Shown here: positions 36,350 to 45,627 of the stretch, in pieces
Layout: the number at the start of each line of letters is the position of its first letter
Position numbering within the stretch: the first letter of the stretch is position 1
NCBI RefSeq assembly: GCF_017894385.1
Contig: NZ_CP059560.1
Location: 4,596,501 to 4,660,500, forward strand
Source: Aromatoleum petrolei
Lineage (GTDB): Bacteria; Pseudomonadota; Gammaproteobacteria; Burkholderiales; Rhodocyclaceae
DNA: 64,000 bases
Direction: 5' to 3'
Made by a program: the position numbers and the translations under genes
Notes under the pieces: model-generated
Told to the model about the DNA's origin: nothing
Databases searched by the model: none
Seen by the model: only the letters and a program-made list of their open reading frames with translations

Positions 36350-36367
36350 GGCAATCCGGCACTAGGT

Positions 36368-36405
36368 TTTGGCAGTTTCTCACTATATCAATAGAAATCG
36401 CCAAA
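36368..36405. promoter_or_regulatory. Inverted-repeat operator between the AraC and EamA genes
   Basis: The arms tTTGGCagTTTCT (36368-36380) and AGAAAtcGCCAAa (36393-36405) are inverted copies, with 11 of 13 positions paired, around 12 bases that include tatat. It lies 19 bases from the AraC start and about 40 from the EamA start, a fitting site for AraC binding at both promoters. Confidence 0.6.
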
Positions 36406-36444
36406 GCGACAATCGAGACCATGGATCGAATCGGAGGAAATTCC

Positions 36445-37422
36445 ATGGACGACCGAAAATCGCTGGACGCCCGGGCGACGAGCCTGATGGTCGTGCTCTG
36501 CGTGATCTGGGGCCTGCAGCAGGTCGTGCTCAAGGCTGCCGCCGCCGACATCGCGCCGATCCTGCAGATCTCGCTGCGTTCGGGCATCGCCGCACTGCTC
36601 GTCGCCGTCCTGATGCGCCTGCGCGGGGAGCGGATATCGCTGAAGGCATGGCGGCCGGGCATCGTCGTCGGCCTGCTCTTCGCGCTCGAATACCTGATGG
36701 TTGGCGAGGCGCTCCGGCACACGAGCGCTTCGCGCACGGTGGTCTTCCTGTACACCGCGCCGATCTTCGCGGCCCTCGGCCTGCACTGGAAACTGCCCGC
36801 GGAACGCCTGGGTTGGGTCCAGTGGAGCGGCATCGCGCTGGCCTTTGCGGGGGTGGCGACGGCCTTCCTCGGACGCGACGCGCAGGTCCCGGCCGCCTCG
36901 GCGGCCGACATGCGATGGGGCGACTTTCTCGCACTGCTCGGCGGCGTGGCCTGGGGCGCGACGACGGTCGTGATCCGGGTCTCGAGCCTGTCGCATACGG
37001 CCCCCGCCCAGACGCTGCTGTACCAGCTCGTCGGCGCCTTCGTCCTGCTGCTCGCGGCGGCGATCGGCCTCGGCCAAGACAGCTTCAATCCGACGGCGAT
37101 GGCGTGGACGAGCCTGATATTTCAGACGCTGGTCGTGTCCTTCGCGAGCTTCCTCGCGTGGTTCTGGCTGCTCAGGAACTATCTCGCCTCGCGGCTCGGC
37201 GTCTTTTCCTTCCTGACGCCCGTCTTCGGCATCGTGCTTGGGGCGCTGCTGCTCGACGAACCGCTGGAGGCGCGCTTCCTGGTGGGGGCGCTGCTGGTGC
37301 TCGGCGGCATCATGGTCGTCAGCGGGCATGGATGGCTGAAGACGATGGCCGCCGGTGCGCAGAGTGGTGGGGCCGGCCGAGCAAGCGGTGGGGCTGCAGC
37401 CGTTGCGGCGAGAAGGGGGTAG
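36445..37422 (+). CDS. EamA/DMT-superfamily transporter
   Basis: The 325-residue membrane protein has ten predicted helices and two EamA repeats (about 15-145 and 165-300). It shows VLCVIWGLQQVVLKAA at the start and FLTPVFGIVLGALLLDEPLE near the end, the usual DMT signature. The start MDDRKSLDA is preceded by GGAGGAAATTCC. Such proteins export amino acids, purines or small metabolites. It probably forms a regulator/exporter unit with the divergent AraC gene. The C-terminal tail is alanine/glycine-rich. Confidence 0.9.
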   Translation: MDDRKSLDARATSLMVVLCVIWGLQQVVLKAAAADIAPILQISLRSGIAALLVAVLMRLRGERISLKAWRPGIVVGLLFALEYLMVGEALRHTSASRTVVFLYTAPIFAALGLHWKLPAERLGWVQWSGIALAFAGVATAFLGRDAQVPAASAADMRWGDFLALLGGVAWGATTVVIRVSSLSHTAPAQTLLYQLVGAFVLLLAAAIGLGQDSFNPTAMAWTSLIFQTLVVSFASFLAWFWLLRNYLASRLGVFSFLTPVFGIVLGALLLDEPLEARFLVGALLVLGGIMVVSGHGWLKTMAAGAQSGGAGRASGGAAAVAARRG

Positions 37423-37580
37423 GCGCGGCGGCTCTGCCGAGGATCTCATGAAAATCGCTAGGTGAATTTCCCCACTTTTGTGATGTGGGTTCGGGGCGGT
37501 CGGCGCACCATGTGTTCCGGCCGGGCAGGAACGTCGCGGCCGCTTCCACGAACCACGAGAGACCACACAGGAGACACATC

Positions 37581-37655
37581 ATGAAATGGGAAACCCCGAC
37601 CGCCTGCGATTTCCGCTTCGGCTTCGAAATCACGATGTACATCGCCACCCGTTAA
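37581..37655 (+). CDS. pqqA: PqqA precursor peptide
   Basis: A 24-codon gene, read directly: it begins MKWETPTACDF and ends MYIATR. It contains the conserved E16 and Y20 (E-I-T-M-Y) whose side chains are cross-linked by PqqE and become the PQQ skeleton. GGAG lies 8 bases upstream of the ATG. It is the first gene of pqqABCDE; its short length often hides it from gene callers. Confidence 0.95.
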   Translation: MKWETPTACDFRFGFEITMYIATR

Positions 37656-37664
37656 GGGGCGCGG

Positions 37665-37686
37665 CCCGGGGGCGGGTGCTCCCGGG
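37665..37686 (+). promoter_or_regulatory. GC hairpin between pqqA and pqqB
   Basis: Two cccggg copies (37665-37670 and 37681-37686) can pair over a 10-base loop in the 54-base pqqA-pqqB gap, with no T tract following. It may stabilise or partly terminate the pqqA message so that the precursor peptide is made in excess, as reported for other pqq operons. This is inference from shape alone. Confidence 0.35.
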
Positions 37687-37709
37687 GTGATGAGCGACGA
37701 GGAGCGGAC

Positions 37710-38624
37710 GTGAAGATCAGGGTGCTCGGTTCGGCGGCGGGCGGCGGATTCCCGCAATGGAACTGCAATTGCCGCAACTGCGACGGCGTGCGCCGCGGGA
37801 CGGTGCGTGCCCGGGCCCGCACGCAGTCGTCGATCGCGGTGAGCGGCGACGACGAGAACTGGGTGCTGTTCAACGCCTCGCCCGACGTGCTGCAGCAGGT
37901 CCGCAGCTTTCCCGCGCTGCAACCGGGGCGCGCGCTGCGCGACACGGCGATCCGCGCGATCGTGCTGATCGACGCGCAGATCGACCACACGACGGGCCTG
38001 CTGATGCTGCGCGAGCACCGCTCCCCGCATCAGTTGTGGTGTACCGCCGAGGTGCGCGAGGACCTGTCGGCGGGCAATCCGCTCTTCGGCGTGCTCGGGC
38101 ATTACTGCGGCATCGACTGGCACGACGTGCCGCTCGCCGGACGGTTCGACATCGCGGGCGCACCGGGCGTGGCCTTCGAGGCGCTGCCGCTGACGAGCAA
38201 CGCGCCGCCGTACTCGCCGCACCGCGACCAGCCGCGGCCCGGCGACAACATCGGCGTGACGCTGGTCGATGCGAAGAGCGGCCGGCGGGTGTTCTACGCG
38301 CCGGGCCTCGGCGAGATGGAACCCCACGTGTGGGCCGCGATGCAGGCGGCCGACTGCGTGCTGGTCGATGGCACCTTGTGGACAGACGACGAGATGATCC
38401 GCCTCGGCGCCTCGCAGAAGACTTCGCGCGCGATGGGGCACCTGCCGCAGTCGGGGCCGGGCGGGATGATCGAATGGCTCGACCGCCTGCCCGCCACGAC
38501 GCGCAAGGTGCTGATCCACATCAACAACACGAACCCGATCCTCGATGAGGACAGTGCGGAGCGCGCGGCGCTCGCTGCACACGGCATCGAGGTGAGCTGG
38601 GACGGTATGGAACTGTCGTTCTGA
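37710..38624 (+). CDS. pqqB: PQQ biosynthesis protein PqqB
   Basis: The 304-residue metallo-beta-lactamase-fold protein starts [19 protein letters not shown]. It has the PqqB-specific [10 protein letters not shown] zinc-binding cysteines, [17 protein letters not shown] and [13 protein letters not shown]. PqqB has been described as an oxygenase acting on the tyrosine before ring closure. It is second in the operon and complete. Confidence 0.95.
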   Translation: MKIRVLGSAAGGGFPQWNCNCRNCDGVRRGTVRARARTQSSIAVSGDDENWVLFNASPDVLQQVRSFPALQPGRALRDTAIRAIVLIDAQIDHTTGLLMLREHRSPHQLWCTAEVREDLSAGNPLFGVLGHYCGIDWHDVPLAGRFDIAGAPGVAFEALPLTSNAPPYSPHRDQPRPGDNIGVTLVDAKSGRRVFYAPGLGEMEPHVWAAMQAADCVLVDGTLWTDDEMIRLGASQKTSRAMGHLPQSGPGGMIEWLDRLPATTRKVLIHINNTNPILDEDSAERAALAAHGIEVSWDGMELSF

Positions 38625-38648
38625 GCGTCTGCGGAAGGAGAGAGAAGC

Positions 38649-39428
38649 ATGGATTTCGACGTTGCGATCGAGGATGCCGCCGCCCGTACCGGCATGGCCA
38701 ACGAGCCGCCGCTGAGCCGCGAGGAATTCGAAGCCCGCCTGCGCGGCAAGAGCACGAGCTACCACATCCATCATCCCTTCCACGTAATGATGGCCGAAGG
38801 GAAGCTCACGCGTGCGCAGCTGCAGGGCTGGGTCGCGAACCGCTTCTACTACCAGATCGCGATTCCGGTGAAGGACGCCGCGATCATGTCGAACTGCCCG
38901 GACCGCGAGATCCGCCGCGAGTGGATCCAGCGCATGCTGGACCACGACGGCTACGAGATTGGCGGCATCAAGGATCCGGGCGGCATCGAGGCGTGGATCC
39001 GCCTGGGCGAGGCCGTGGGGCTCACGCGCGACGACGTCACGTCCTTGCGCCACGTGGTGCCGGCGGCGCGTTTCGCGGTCGACGCCTACGTCAATTTCGC
39101 GCGCCAGCGGCCGTGGCAGGAAGCGATCGCGTCGAGCCTTACCGAGCTCTTTGCGCCGCACATCCACCAGCAACGCATCGACACCTGGCCCGACATGTAT
39201 CCGTGGGTCGACACCGCGGGCCTGCAGTACTTTCGCAACCGCCTTACGCAGGCGCGGCGCGACGTCGCACACGGCCTGCGTTTCACGCTCGACTACTTCA
39301 GCCGCAGCCGTGCGCTGCAGGAGCGAGCGCTGGAGATCCTGCAGTTCAAGCTCGACGTACTGTGGGCGCTGGCCGACGCGATCATGCTGAGCCAGTGCAG
39401 GATCGAGATCACCGGGCCGAAGGCATGA
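38649..39428 (+). CDS. pqqC: Pyrroloquinoline-quinone synthase PqqC
   Basis: The 259-residue all-helical oxidase carries out the final ring closure and eight-electron oxidation to PQQ. Signatures include [50 protein letters not shown] and [27 protein letters not shown] precedes the ATG. Its stop overlaps the pqqD start by 4 bases. Confidence 0.96.
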   Translation: MDFDVAIEDAAARTGMANEPPLSREEFEARLRGKSTSYHIHHPFHVMMAEGKLTRAQLQGWVANRFYYQIAIPVKDAAIMSNCPDREIRREWIQRMLDHDGYEIGGIKDPGGIEAWIRLGEAVGLTRDDVTSLRHVVPAARFAVDAYVNFARQRPWQEAIASSLTELFAPHIHQQRIDTWPDMYPWVDTAGLQYFRNRLTQARRDVAHGLRFTLDYFSRSRALQERALEILQFKLDVLWALADAIMLSQCRIEITGPKA

Positions 39429-39691
39429 GCGCCGCCGAAGCCTGCCCGCGCGTGTCGCGCCGCTTCCGCCTGCAGTGGGAAGAGGCGCAGAGTGCCTGGG
39501 TGCTGCTCTATCCTGAAGGGATGGTGAAGCTCAACCAGAGCGCGGGCGAGATCCTGCGCCGCTGCGACGGCAGCCGCACGGTGGCGGCGATCGTCGCGGA
39601 GCTGGAAGAGGCTTTCGGCGCGAGCGGGCTCGCCGACGACGTCGCGAACTTTCTCGCGATGGCGCGTACCCAGCAGTGGATCGAAACGTAA
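39425..39691 (+). CDS. pqqD: PqqA-binding chaperone PqqD
   Basis: The 88-residue protein starts at the ATG overlapping the pqqC stop. [40 protein letters not shown] and [15 protein letters not shown] are typical. PqqD is a RiPP recognition element that presents PqqA to the radical-SAM enzyme PqqE. Confidence 0.95.
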   Translation: MSAAEACPRVSRRFRLQWEEAQSAWVLLYPEGMVKLNQSAGEILRRCDGSRTVAAIVAELEEAFGASGLADDVANFLAMARTQQWIET

Positions 39692-39705
39692 GGGAGGGCG
39701 TCGCG

Positions 39706-40866
39706 ATGTCCGGATCGAACGCCGCGGCGCAGCCGGGCCCGCCGCTGTGGCTGCTGGCCGAGCTGACCTATCGCTGTCCGCTGCACTGCGCATTCTGCTA
39801 CAACCCGGTCGATTTCGCGACGAGCGGGCCGGAGTTGTCGACCGACGACTGGCTGCGCGTGCTGCGCGAGGCGCGTGCCACGGGCAGCGTGCAGTGTGGT
39901 TTCTCGGGCGGCGAGCCGATGATGCGCGACGACCTCGAAGTGCTGGTCGCCGAAGCGCACCGCCTGGGTTTCTACACCAACCTGCTCACTTCCGGCGTCG
40001 GCCTCACGCCCGAACGCGCCGCGGCGCTGAAGGCGGCGGGCCTCGACCACATCCAGCTCTCCTTCCAGGACTCCACGCGCGAGTCGAACGACTTCCTGTC
40101 GCACACGCGCACCTTCGATCTCAAGCAGCGCGTCGCCGCGATGATCAAGGACAACGGCTGGCCGATGGTCATGAACTGCGTGATCCATCGCCTCAACATC
40201 GACTACATCGATCGCATCATCGAGATGGCGGTCGAGCTTGGCGCAGAGTATCTGGAGCTAGCCAACAACCAGTACTACTCGTGGGCGATGGTGAATCGCG
40301 ACCAGCTGCTGCCGACGCGCGCGCAGCTCGAACGCGCTGAGCGCGTCACGAACGAGTACCGGGAGAAATACGGCGACCGTATCCGCATCTTCTTCGTCGT
40401 GCCCGATTATCACGAGACGCGGCCGAAGAAGTGCATGAACGGCTGGGGCAACGTCTTCCTCACCGTGACGCCCGACGGCACCGCGCTGCCGTGCCACACC
40501 GCCAAGATGCTGCCCGGCCTGGCGTTCCCGAACGTGCGCGAGATGGGCGTGCGCGAGATCTGGTACGGGTCGGAAGGCTTCAACCGCTACCGCGGCGACG
40601 CCTGGATGAAGGAACCGTGCCGCACCTGTCCGGAGAAGGAAAAGGATCTCGGCGGCTGTCGCTGCCAGGCCTACATGCTGGCGGGCGATCCGGCGGCAGC
40701 CGACCCGGTGTGCGACAAGTCTCCGGCGCACTATGTGGTCACGGAGGCGCTGGCGCGAGCGGAACGGGGCGAGGGCAGGGCGATGCCGCTGGTGTTCCGC
40801 GATCCCGCCGCATCGCGCCGCCTCGCCGCCGGTGAGGGGCAGGATAATCAGCGGCGCTCGCGATAA
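39706..40866 (+). CDS. pqqE: Radical SAM enzyme PqqE
   Basis: The 386-residue enzyme cross-links E16 and Y20 of PqqA. The radical-SAM cluster motif is C24-C28-C31 in RCPLHCAFCYNP. The C-terminal SPASM domain has cysteines in PKKCMNGW, LPCHTAKMLP, CRTCPEKEKDLGGCRCQAY and DPVCDKSP. AAGGGAGGG precedes the ATG. It is the last pqq gene here; no pqqF/pqqG protease follows, so processing must use a protease elsewhere. The 3' end overlaps a lipoprotein gene on the other strand by 19 bases. Confidence 0.96.
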   Translation: MSGSNAAAQPGPPLWLLAELTYRCPLHCAFCYNPVDFATSGPELSTDDWLRVLREARATGSVQCGFSGGEPMMRDDLEVLVAEAHRLGFYTNLLTSGVGLTPERAAALKAAGLDHIQLSFQDSTRESNDFLSHTRTFDLKQRVAAMIKDNGWPMVMNCVIHRLNIDYIDRIIEMAVELGAEYLELANNQYYSWAMVNRDQLLPTRAQLERAERVTNEYREKYGDRIRIFFVVPDYHETRPKKCMNGWGNVFLTVTPDGTALPCHTAKMLPGLAFPNVREMGVREIWYGSEGFNRYRGDAWMKEPCRTCPEKEKDLGGCRCQAYMLAGDPAAADPVCDKSPAHYVVTEALARAERGEGRAMPLVFRDPAASRRLAAGEGQDNQRRSR

Positions 40867-41027
40867 CGCCAGGAGCCGTCGCGGTCGTTCCAGTAGCGGT
40901 AGCCACCGTCGTGATGGCGTTCGCCCCAGTACCGGTGATGGTGGCCGTAGCCGTCGTGTCCCGCGGGTAGCACGATACAGCCGCCTAGCAGGGTGGCAAC
41001 GAGGATTGCAGTAAATAATCGAGCCAT
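40848..41027 (-). CDS. Small histidine/tyrosine-rich lipoprotein
   Basis: A 59-codon gene, read directly. MARLFTAILVATLLGGC is a signal peptide with a lipobox (LLGGC, lipidation at C17). The mature part is short and rich in H, Y, W, D and R (HDGYGHHHRYWGERHH). AAGGAGG lies 6 bases before the ATG, one of the best ribosome-binding sites in the window. The 3' end runs 19 bases into the end of pqqE on the opposite strand. Homologs of such YHHH-rich small lipoproteins are usually uncharacterised; metal binding is a guess from composition. Confidence 0.8.
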   Translation of the reverse strand: MARLFTAILVATLLGGCIVLPAGHDGYGHHHRYWGERHHDGGYRYWNDRDGSWRYRERR

Positions 41028-41386
41028 GATTGACCTCCTTATGAGTGGTCAACGCGCCGCCGGCGAGCACCGTGCACCGCCGCGCATGACTCCTTTGTAA
41101 GACTGTGTATGTGGAGCCGCCGACGGGTCGGTGCTCCGTGATGCGCCGCTCACGTCGCAGTCCGTGCGCAGCGGCTCCGGATGGTCGACTTCAGGGCCGA
41201 TGGGAGCGAAACCCCCGCACGTTACCGACAGGCGCGGGGATAGGGCGATTGTTGCGATTATGAGAACAGAAATTCGCAATTCGTACCGTTTAACCCAATG
41301 ATCGCGCCGCGTAGAGTTCGCTCCATGGTCAGCACGCAGCACCGAGACATGCGGCCAGCCTCGAACGCAATCAATGGAGAAAGAAA
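41028..41386. other. Intergenic region upstream of the lipoprotein and DoxX genes
   Basis: About 360 bases hold the divergent promoters of the small lipoprotein and the DoxX gene. The clearest structure is an imperfect inverted repeat, attgttgcgatt (41248-41259) and aattcgcaat (41271-41280), that could be an operator. I see no coding frame with a ribosome-binding site and no terminator. Confidence 0.4.
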
Positions 41387-41839
41387 ATGAGCAACGGTTT
41401 CGTCAAGCGCCTTCTCGCCACCCAAGCCGGCTGGAGTGCCCTGGCACTGCGCGTTCCGGTTGGCATCATCTTTGTCGCACACGGCGCGCAGAAGCTCTTT
41501 GCCTGGTTCGGCGGCTACGGTCTGCAAGGCACGGGCCAGTGGATGGAATCGATCGGCCTAGCGCCGGGCCAATTGATGGCCCTGCTGGCGGGTGGAGCGG
41601 AATTCTTCGGCGGCCTCGCCCTGATCGTGGGTCTGCTCGTGCGTCCCGCGGCGGCAGTGCTGGCTTTTGCGATGCTGGTCGCGATCTTCAGTGTGCATGC
41701 GGCCAATGGATTGTTCATGAAGAACAACGGCTACGAATTCGGTCTCGCGCTGCTTGCAGTCTCGATCTCGCTGGCGTTCAGCGGTGCAGGCCGGGCATCC
41801 TTGGACGCCGTGCTGGCCCCTGCGGACAACAAGCGTTGA
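41387..41839 (+). CDS. DoxX family membrane protein
   Basis: The 150-residue protein has four predicted membrane helices and the DoxX motifs ALRVPVGIIFVAHGAQKLF, GLAPGQLMALLAGGAEFFGG and GLLVRPAAAVLAF. Members are linked to redox or thiol stress but their chemistry is mostly unknown. GGAGAAAGAAA precedes the ATG. It is convergent with the acoR-like gene, with 33 bases between stops. Confidence 0.88.
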   Translation: MSNGFVKRLLATQAGWSALALRVPVGIIFVAHGAQKLFAWFGGYGLQGTGQWMESIGLAPGQLMALLAGGAEFFGGLALIVGLLVRPAAAVLAFAMLVAIFSVHAANGLFMKNNGYEFGLALLAVSISLAFSGAGRASLDAVLAPADNKR

Positions 41840-41872
41840 TCTGATTGCCCAGTGCCGATCGCTGCGGCGGGG

Positions 41873-43816
41873 TCACGCCTGGTTGGGCGGCACGATACCG
41901 TGCCGCTTCATCTGGCGATAGACCGTGGCGCGGCAGATGCCTAGTTCGGCTGCGGCTGCGGTGACGTTCCAGCGGTGGCGGCGCAGGGCCGATTCGAGCT
42001 GTGCGGCTTCGGAACCGCCGCCCGCGGCCACGGGCGCCGGAGGTGTTTCCTCCGCGTCGAGGCCGGCGGCGGCCATCAGTTCGGCCGGCAGGTCGTCCGG
42101 CGTGATCGATGCGCCGTCGCACACGGCCAGCGCGAAGCGCAGCACGTTGCGCAGCTGGCGGACGTTGCCCGGCCACGCGTAGTCGTGCAGCACGGCGCGC
42201 GCCGACGGGGTGAGCGCCGCGTTCGTGCCGAGCTCGGCGCCTTCGACGGCGAGGAGCTGGTCGATGAGGTAGTCGCGGTCGCGGCGCTGGCGCAGCGCGG
42301 GCAGGTAGAGGATCGCGCCGCACAGGCGGTAGTAGAGGTCCTCGCGGAAGCGGCCCTCGGCGATGAGCTTGCGCAGGTCGCGGTGCGAGGCGGCGACCAC
42401 GCGCAGGTCTACCGGCACGGGTTTGTCGGCGCCGAGCGGCAGCACCTCGCGTTCGGCCAGCACGCGCAGCAGTCGCGTCTGCAACTGCAGCGGCATGTCG
42501 CCGATCTCGTCGAGGAACAGGGTCCCGCCCGAGGACTGCTGGATCAGGCCGCGCATGCCCTTGCTGCGACCGCCCGTGAAGCTGCCCGGCGTGTAGCCGA
42601 AGAGCTCGCTTTCGATCAGGGATTCCGGGATCGCTGCGCAGTTGACCGCGACGAAGGTCGCGCCGGCGCGGCTGCTCGATTCGTGCAGGGCCTTGGCGAG
42701 CACTTCCTTGCCGGTGCCGGTTTCGCCGTGGATCAGGATGTTTACGGGGCGATTGACGAGGCGCGTGGCCTGGCCGATGAGGCGCTGCATCTGCGGGTCG
42801 TCGCCGGCGAGGCGCTTGAGGGCGGCGGGAACGGGGTGTTCGACCGGCGCATGCGGCACGGCGGTACGCGGGGCGACCCGCGGTGGCAGCACCGCGCCGT
42901 AATAGACTTCGCCGCCGGCCGTCGATAGGGCCGTGCGATCCGCGACGAAGCCCGCTCGAGCGATGCGCCAGATCGCGTCGATACCTTCGCGGAAGACCTC
43001 GCCGAGCGGGCGTCCGACGAGTCGCGCATCCGCGTCGGTGCCGCCCTGGAGGGGGCGCAGGTTGCGGCGGGCACCGTTGTTGGCGCCGACGATGACGCCT
43101 TCGGCATCGAAGGCGAGCATGATCTCGCCGGAGACATCCACCATGGTCCACGCCGAGTTCAGGCGCAGCACCCAGCGGTCGCGGAAGTAGCGCAGGAAGT
43201 TCGCATCCTCGACCATCTGCGCATACATCGTCGCCAGCTGCAGCGCGAGGTGCTGGCTGTCGCGCGAGGCGGGCGATATCAGCGCGGACACGTCAAGCAC
43301 GCCGAGCAGGCCGCCGGTGGGGTCGAACAGCGGCGCGCTGTTGCAGGTCAGCGAGATGTGCGAGGCGTCGAAGTGGTCGGTGTGGTGGCAGGTGATCGGC
43401 GACTGCTCGACGATGCAGGTGCCCACGGCGCAGGTGCCGGCGCGTTCCTCGCTCCAGTCGGCGCCGAGGTAGAGGCCGGCCTGCTTGAGCTCGCTCGCCC
43501 ACGCGTCGTTGCCGATGAAGTCGACCGCGATGCCGTGTGCGTCGGTGAGGAGCAGCACATAGCCGATGCCGGCCATGCGCTTGTAGAGCTGTTCCATGCC
43601 GGTGCGGGCGACGCCGAGGAATTCCTCGATCTGGTCCTTGTGCTCGCGCAACTGCGCCTGCTCGACGATATGCGCGCGCGTGGGGCGGCTCGGGTCGAGG
43701 CCGTAGTCGTGTACGCAGCGCACCCACGAGCGGTGGATGGGATCGGTGGCTGCATCGTCCGAGTGTGATACGGCGAGCACATGGTCGATGTGGTCGCGCT
43801 GGATTTGCGCCAGCAT
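41873..43816 (-). CDS. acoR: Sigma-54-dependent activator, AcoR type
   Basis: The 647-residue enhancer-binding protein has a GAF-type sensory region (about 70-200), a PAS-like region (about 220-300), an AAA+ domain with Walker A GETGTGKE (364-371) and Walker B GTLFLDEIGD (431-440), and a C-terminal Fis-type helix-turn-helix (NVTAAAAELGICRATVYRQM). The sigma-54 contact loop reads GSFTGG (411-416) instead of GAFTGA. CAGGAGGAGACAAG precedes the ATG. It lies 207 bases after the GMC gene on the same strand. Its likely target is the -24/-12 promoter at 50165-50179 through the TGTCGC repeats at 50285-50371. Confidence 0.92.
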   Translation of the reverse strand: MLAQIQRDHIDHVLAVSHSDDAATDPIHRSWVRCVHDYGLDPSRPTRAHIVEQAQLREHKDQIEEFLGVARTGMEQLYKRMAGIGYVLLLTDAHGIAVDFIGNDAWASELKQAGLYLGADWSEERAGTCAVGTCIVEQSPITCHHTDHFDASHISLTCNSAPLFDPTGGLLGVLDVSALISPASRDSQHLALQLATMYAQMVEDANFLRYFRDRWVLRLNSAWTMVDVSGEIMLAFDAEGVIVGANNGARRNLRPLQGGTDADARLVGRPLGEVFREGIDAIWRIARAGFVADRTALSTAGGEVYYGAVLPPRVAPRTAVPHAPVEHPVPAALKRLAGDDPQMQRLIGQATRLVNRPVNILIHGETGTGKEVLAKALHESSSRAGATFVAVNCAAIPESLIESELFGYTPGSFTGGRSKGMRGLIQQSSGGTLFLDEIGDMPLQLQTRLLRVLAEREVLPLGADKPVPVDLRVVAASHRDLRKLIAEGRFREDLYYRLCGAILYLPALRQRRDRDYLIDQLLAVEGAELGTNAALTPSARAVLHDYAWPGNVRQLRNVLRFALAVCDGASITPDDLPAELMAAAGLDAEETPPAPVAAGGGSEAAQLESALRRHRWNVTAAAAELGICRATVYRQMKRHGIVPPNQA

Positions 43817-44023
43817 CTTGTCTCCTCCTGCGTGGCGGGCTGCGCCGGGGCCGGCGTTTTTTCCCGCGCGTGGACCGTCGGTCGGCCTCTGTGTGCGTTA
43901 CTTGCAGAGTAATCCACGCCTGCTCACCGGCTCAAGAAAAAATGCGGGAGCGCGATCGCCGCGCCGCCCGCGAACTTGCCTGAAGGAGGGAGAACAGGCA
44001 GGCAATGTGTCAGCCGCCGCGCC

Positions 44024-45598
44024 TCACAGCTCGCGCCGCTTCATCGCGCCGGCGATGTACTCGGCCTGGCGGATCGCCAGCGCGACGATGGTCAGGGTCG
44101 GGTTGGCGGCGCCGCTCGACGTGAACTGGCTGCCGTCGGAGACGAACAGGTTCTTCACGTCGTGGGTCTGGCCCCATTTGTTGAGCACGCCGTCGCGCGG
44201 CTTTGCACTCATGCGGTTGGTGCCCATGTTGTGGCTCGCGGGGTAGGGCGGCATGTCGATCACGCGGGTGGCTCCGACCGCCTCGGAGAGCTTGCGCCAC
44301 TGGCCGAGGCCGTGGCGGCGCATCGCGGCGTCGTTGGTGTGGTCGGTCTTGGTGACGATGGGGATCGGCAGGCCGTGCTGGTCGCGTTCGGTCGGGTGCA
44401 GCGTGATGCCGTTTTCTTCCTGCGGCAGGTCTTCGCCGCACACCCATACGCAGCTCATGTGGTCGTACTGTTCGAGTGCCGAGGTGACTTCGCGGCCCCA
44501 GCCGCCGGGCTTCATGAAGGCGGCGGTGAAGGGCAGGTGCAGGGCCAGCCCTTCGAGGTGGTAGCCGCCGACGAAACCGCGCTCGGGGCGGTTCGCGACC
44601 TCGTCGGAGATCACCGTCGCGATGTCGAAGCCGCGGTACATGTAGACGGGGCCCTTGTTGATCGTGAGCGCGGCGGCGGTGGTGTGGTTCATGTAGTTCC
44701 TGCCGACCTGGCCGGAGGAGTTCGCCAGTCCGTCGGGGAACATGCTGGACGCGGAGTTCAGCAGCAGGCGCGGCGATTCGATCGAGTTGCCGGCGATGCA
44801 CACGACACGGGCCTTCTGCAGGTGCTGGCGGCCGTCCTTGTCGGCGTAGAGCACGCCGGTCGCGCGGCCGCGCTTGTCGTGCTCGACGCGCAAAACCATG
44901 CTCTGCGGTCGCAGCTCGGCGTGGCCGGTCTTCATCGCGCGCGGGATCTCCGAGTACAGCGTCGACCACTTCGCGCCGATCTTGCAGCCCTGCATGCAGA
45001 AGCCGATCTGTTGACAGGCGGGGCGGCCGTCGTAGGGTTGGGTGTTCGACGCGACCGGGCGCACGATCTCCTTGTAGCCGAGCTTGCGCGCGCCGGCCTC
45101 GATGACCTTGGTGTGGTTGCTCGGCGGCATCGGCGGCAGGCCGCTCGCCTTGGTGCCGGCCACGCCCATCTTGCGTTCCGCGCGCTCGTAGTAGGGTTCC
45201 AGCTCCGCGTAGCTGACCGGCCAGTCGAGCAGGTTGGCGCCGGCGATATCGCCGTAGGTGCTCTTGATGCGGAACTCGTGCGGCGTGAAGCGCAGCGCGA
45301 CGCCCGACCAGTGCATCGTCGAGCCGCCGACCCCCTTCACGATCCAGGCCGGCAGGTTCGGATAGGTCTGGGTGTGGTGCCAGCCGCCCGCTGAGATGCG
45401 CTTGTCCAGCCATGAGATCTTCGAGAACATCGCCCATTCGTCGTTCTCGAAGTCTTCCTGGGTGTGGTGCTTGCCGGCTTCCAGGATCACGACGTCCACG
45501 CCTTGGCGCGTGAGCTCGTCGGCGAGCGTGCCGCCGCCCGCGCCCGAGCCGATGATGACGACGACGCTGTCGTCGTCGAGTGCGAATTTCTTGTCCAT
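44024..45598 (-). CDS. GMC-family oxidoreductase (gluconate-dehydrogenase-like flavoprotein subunit)
   Basis: The 524-residue flavoprotein has the dinucleotide motif VVIIGSGAGGGTLADELTR, then VKGVGGSTMHWSGVALRF, a PACQQIGFCMQGCKIGAKW cysteine segment, and the C-terminal SHNMGTNRMSA and FTSSGAANPTLTIVALAIR active-site and FAD segments. This is the large subunit of membrane alcohol or gluconate dehydrogenases. It has no signal peptide, so it is probably carried through the Tat system bound to the small subunit encoded just upstream. GAGGAGACACTC precedes the ATG. No cytochrome c subunit gene is present. As part of the acetoin-type operon it may oxidise a diol or secondary alcohol to the keto substrate. 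Confidence 0.9.
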   Translation of the reverse strand: MDKKFALDDDSVVVIIGSGAGGGTLADELTRQGVDVVILEAGKHHTQEDFENDEWAMFSKISWLDKRISAGGWHHTQTYPNLPAWIVKGVGGSTMHWSGVALRFTPHEFRIKSTYGDIAGANLLDWPVSYAELEPYYERAERKMGVAGTKASGLPPMPPSNHTKVIEAGARKLGYKEIVRPVASNTQPYDGRPACQQIGFCMQGCKIGAKWSTLYSEIPRAMKTGHAELRPQSMVLRVEHDKRGRATGVLYADKDGRQHLQKARVVCIAGNSIESPRLLLNSASSMFPDGLANSSGQVGRNYMNHTTAAALTINKGPVYMYRGFDIATVISDEVANRPERGFVGGYHLEGLALHLPFTAAFMKPGGWGREVTSALEQYDHMSCVWVCGEDLPQEENGITLHPTERDQHGLPIPIVTKTDHTNDAAMRRHGLGQWRKLSEAVGATRVIDMPPYPASHNMGTNRMSAKPRDGVLNKWGQTHDVKNLFVSDGSQFTSSGAANPTLTIVALAIRQAEYIAGAMKRREL

Positions 45599-45627
45599 GA
45601 GTGTCTCCTCGGTTTTTGTCGTGCGCG

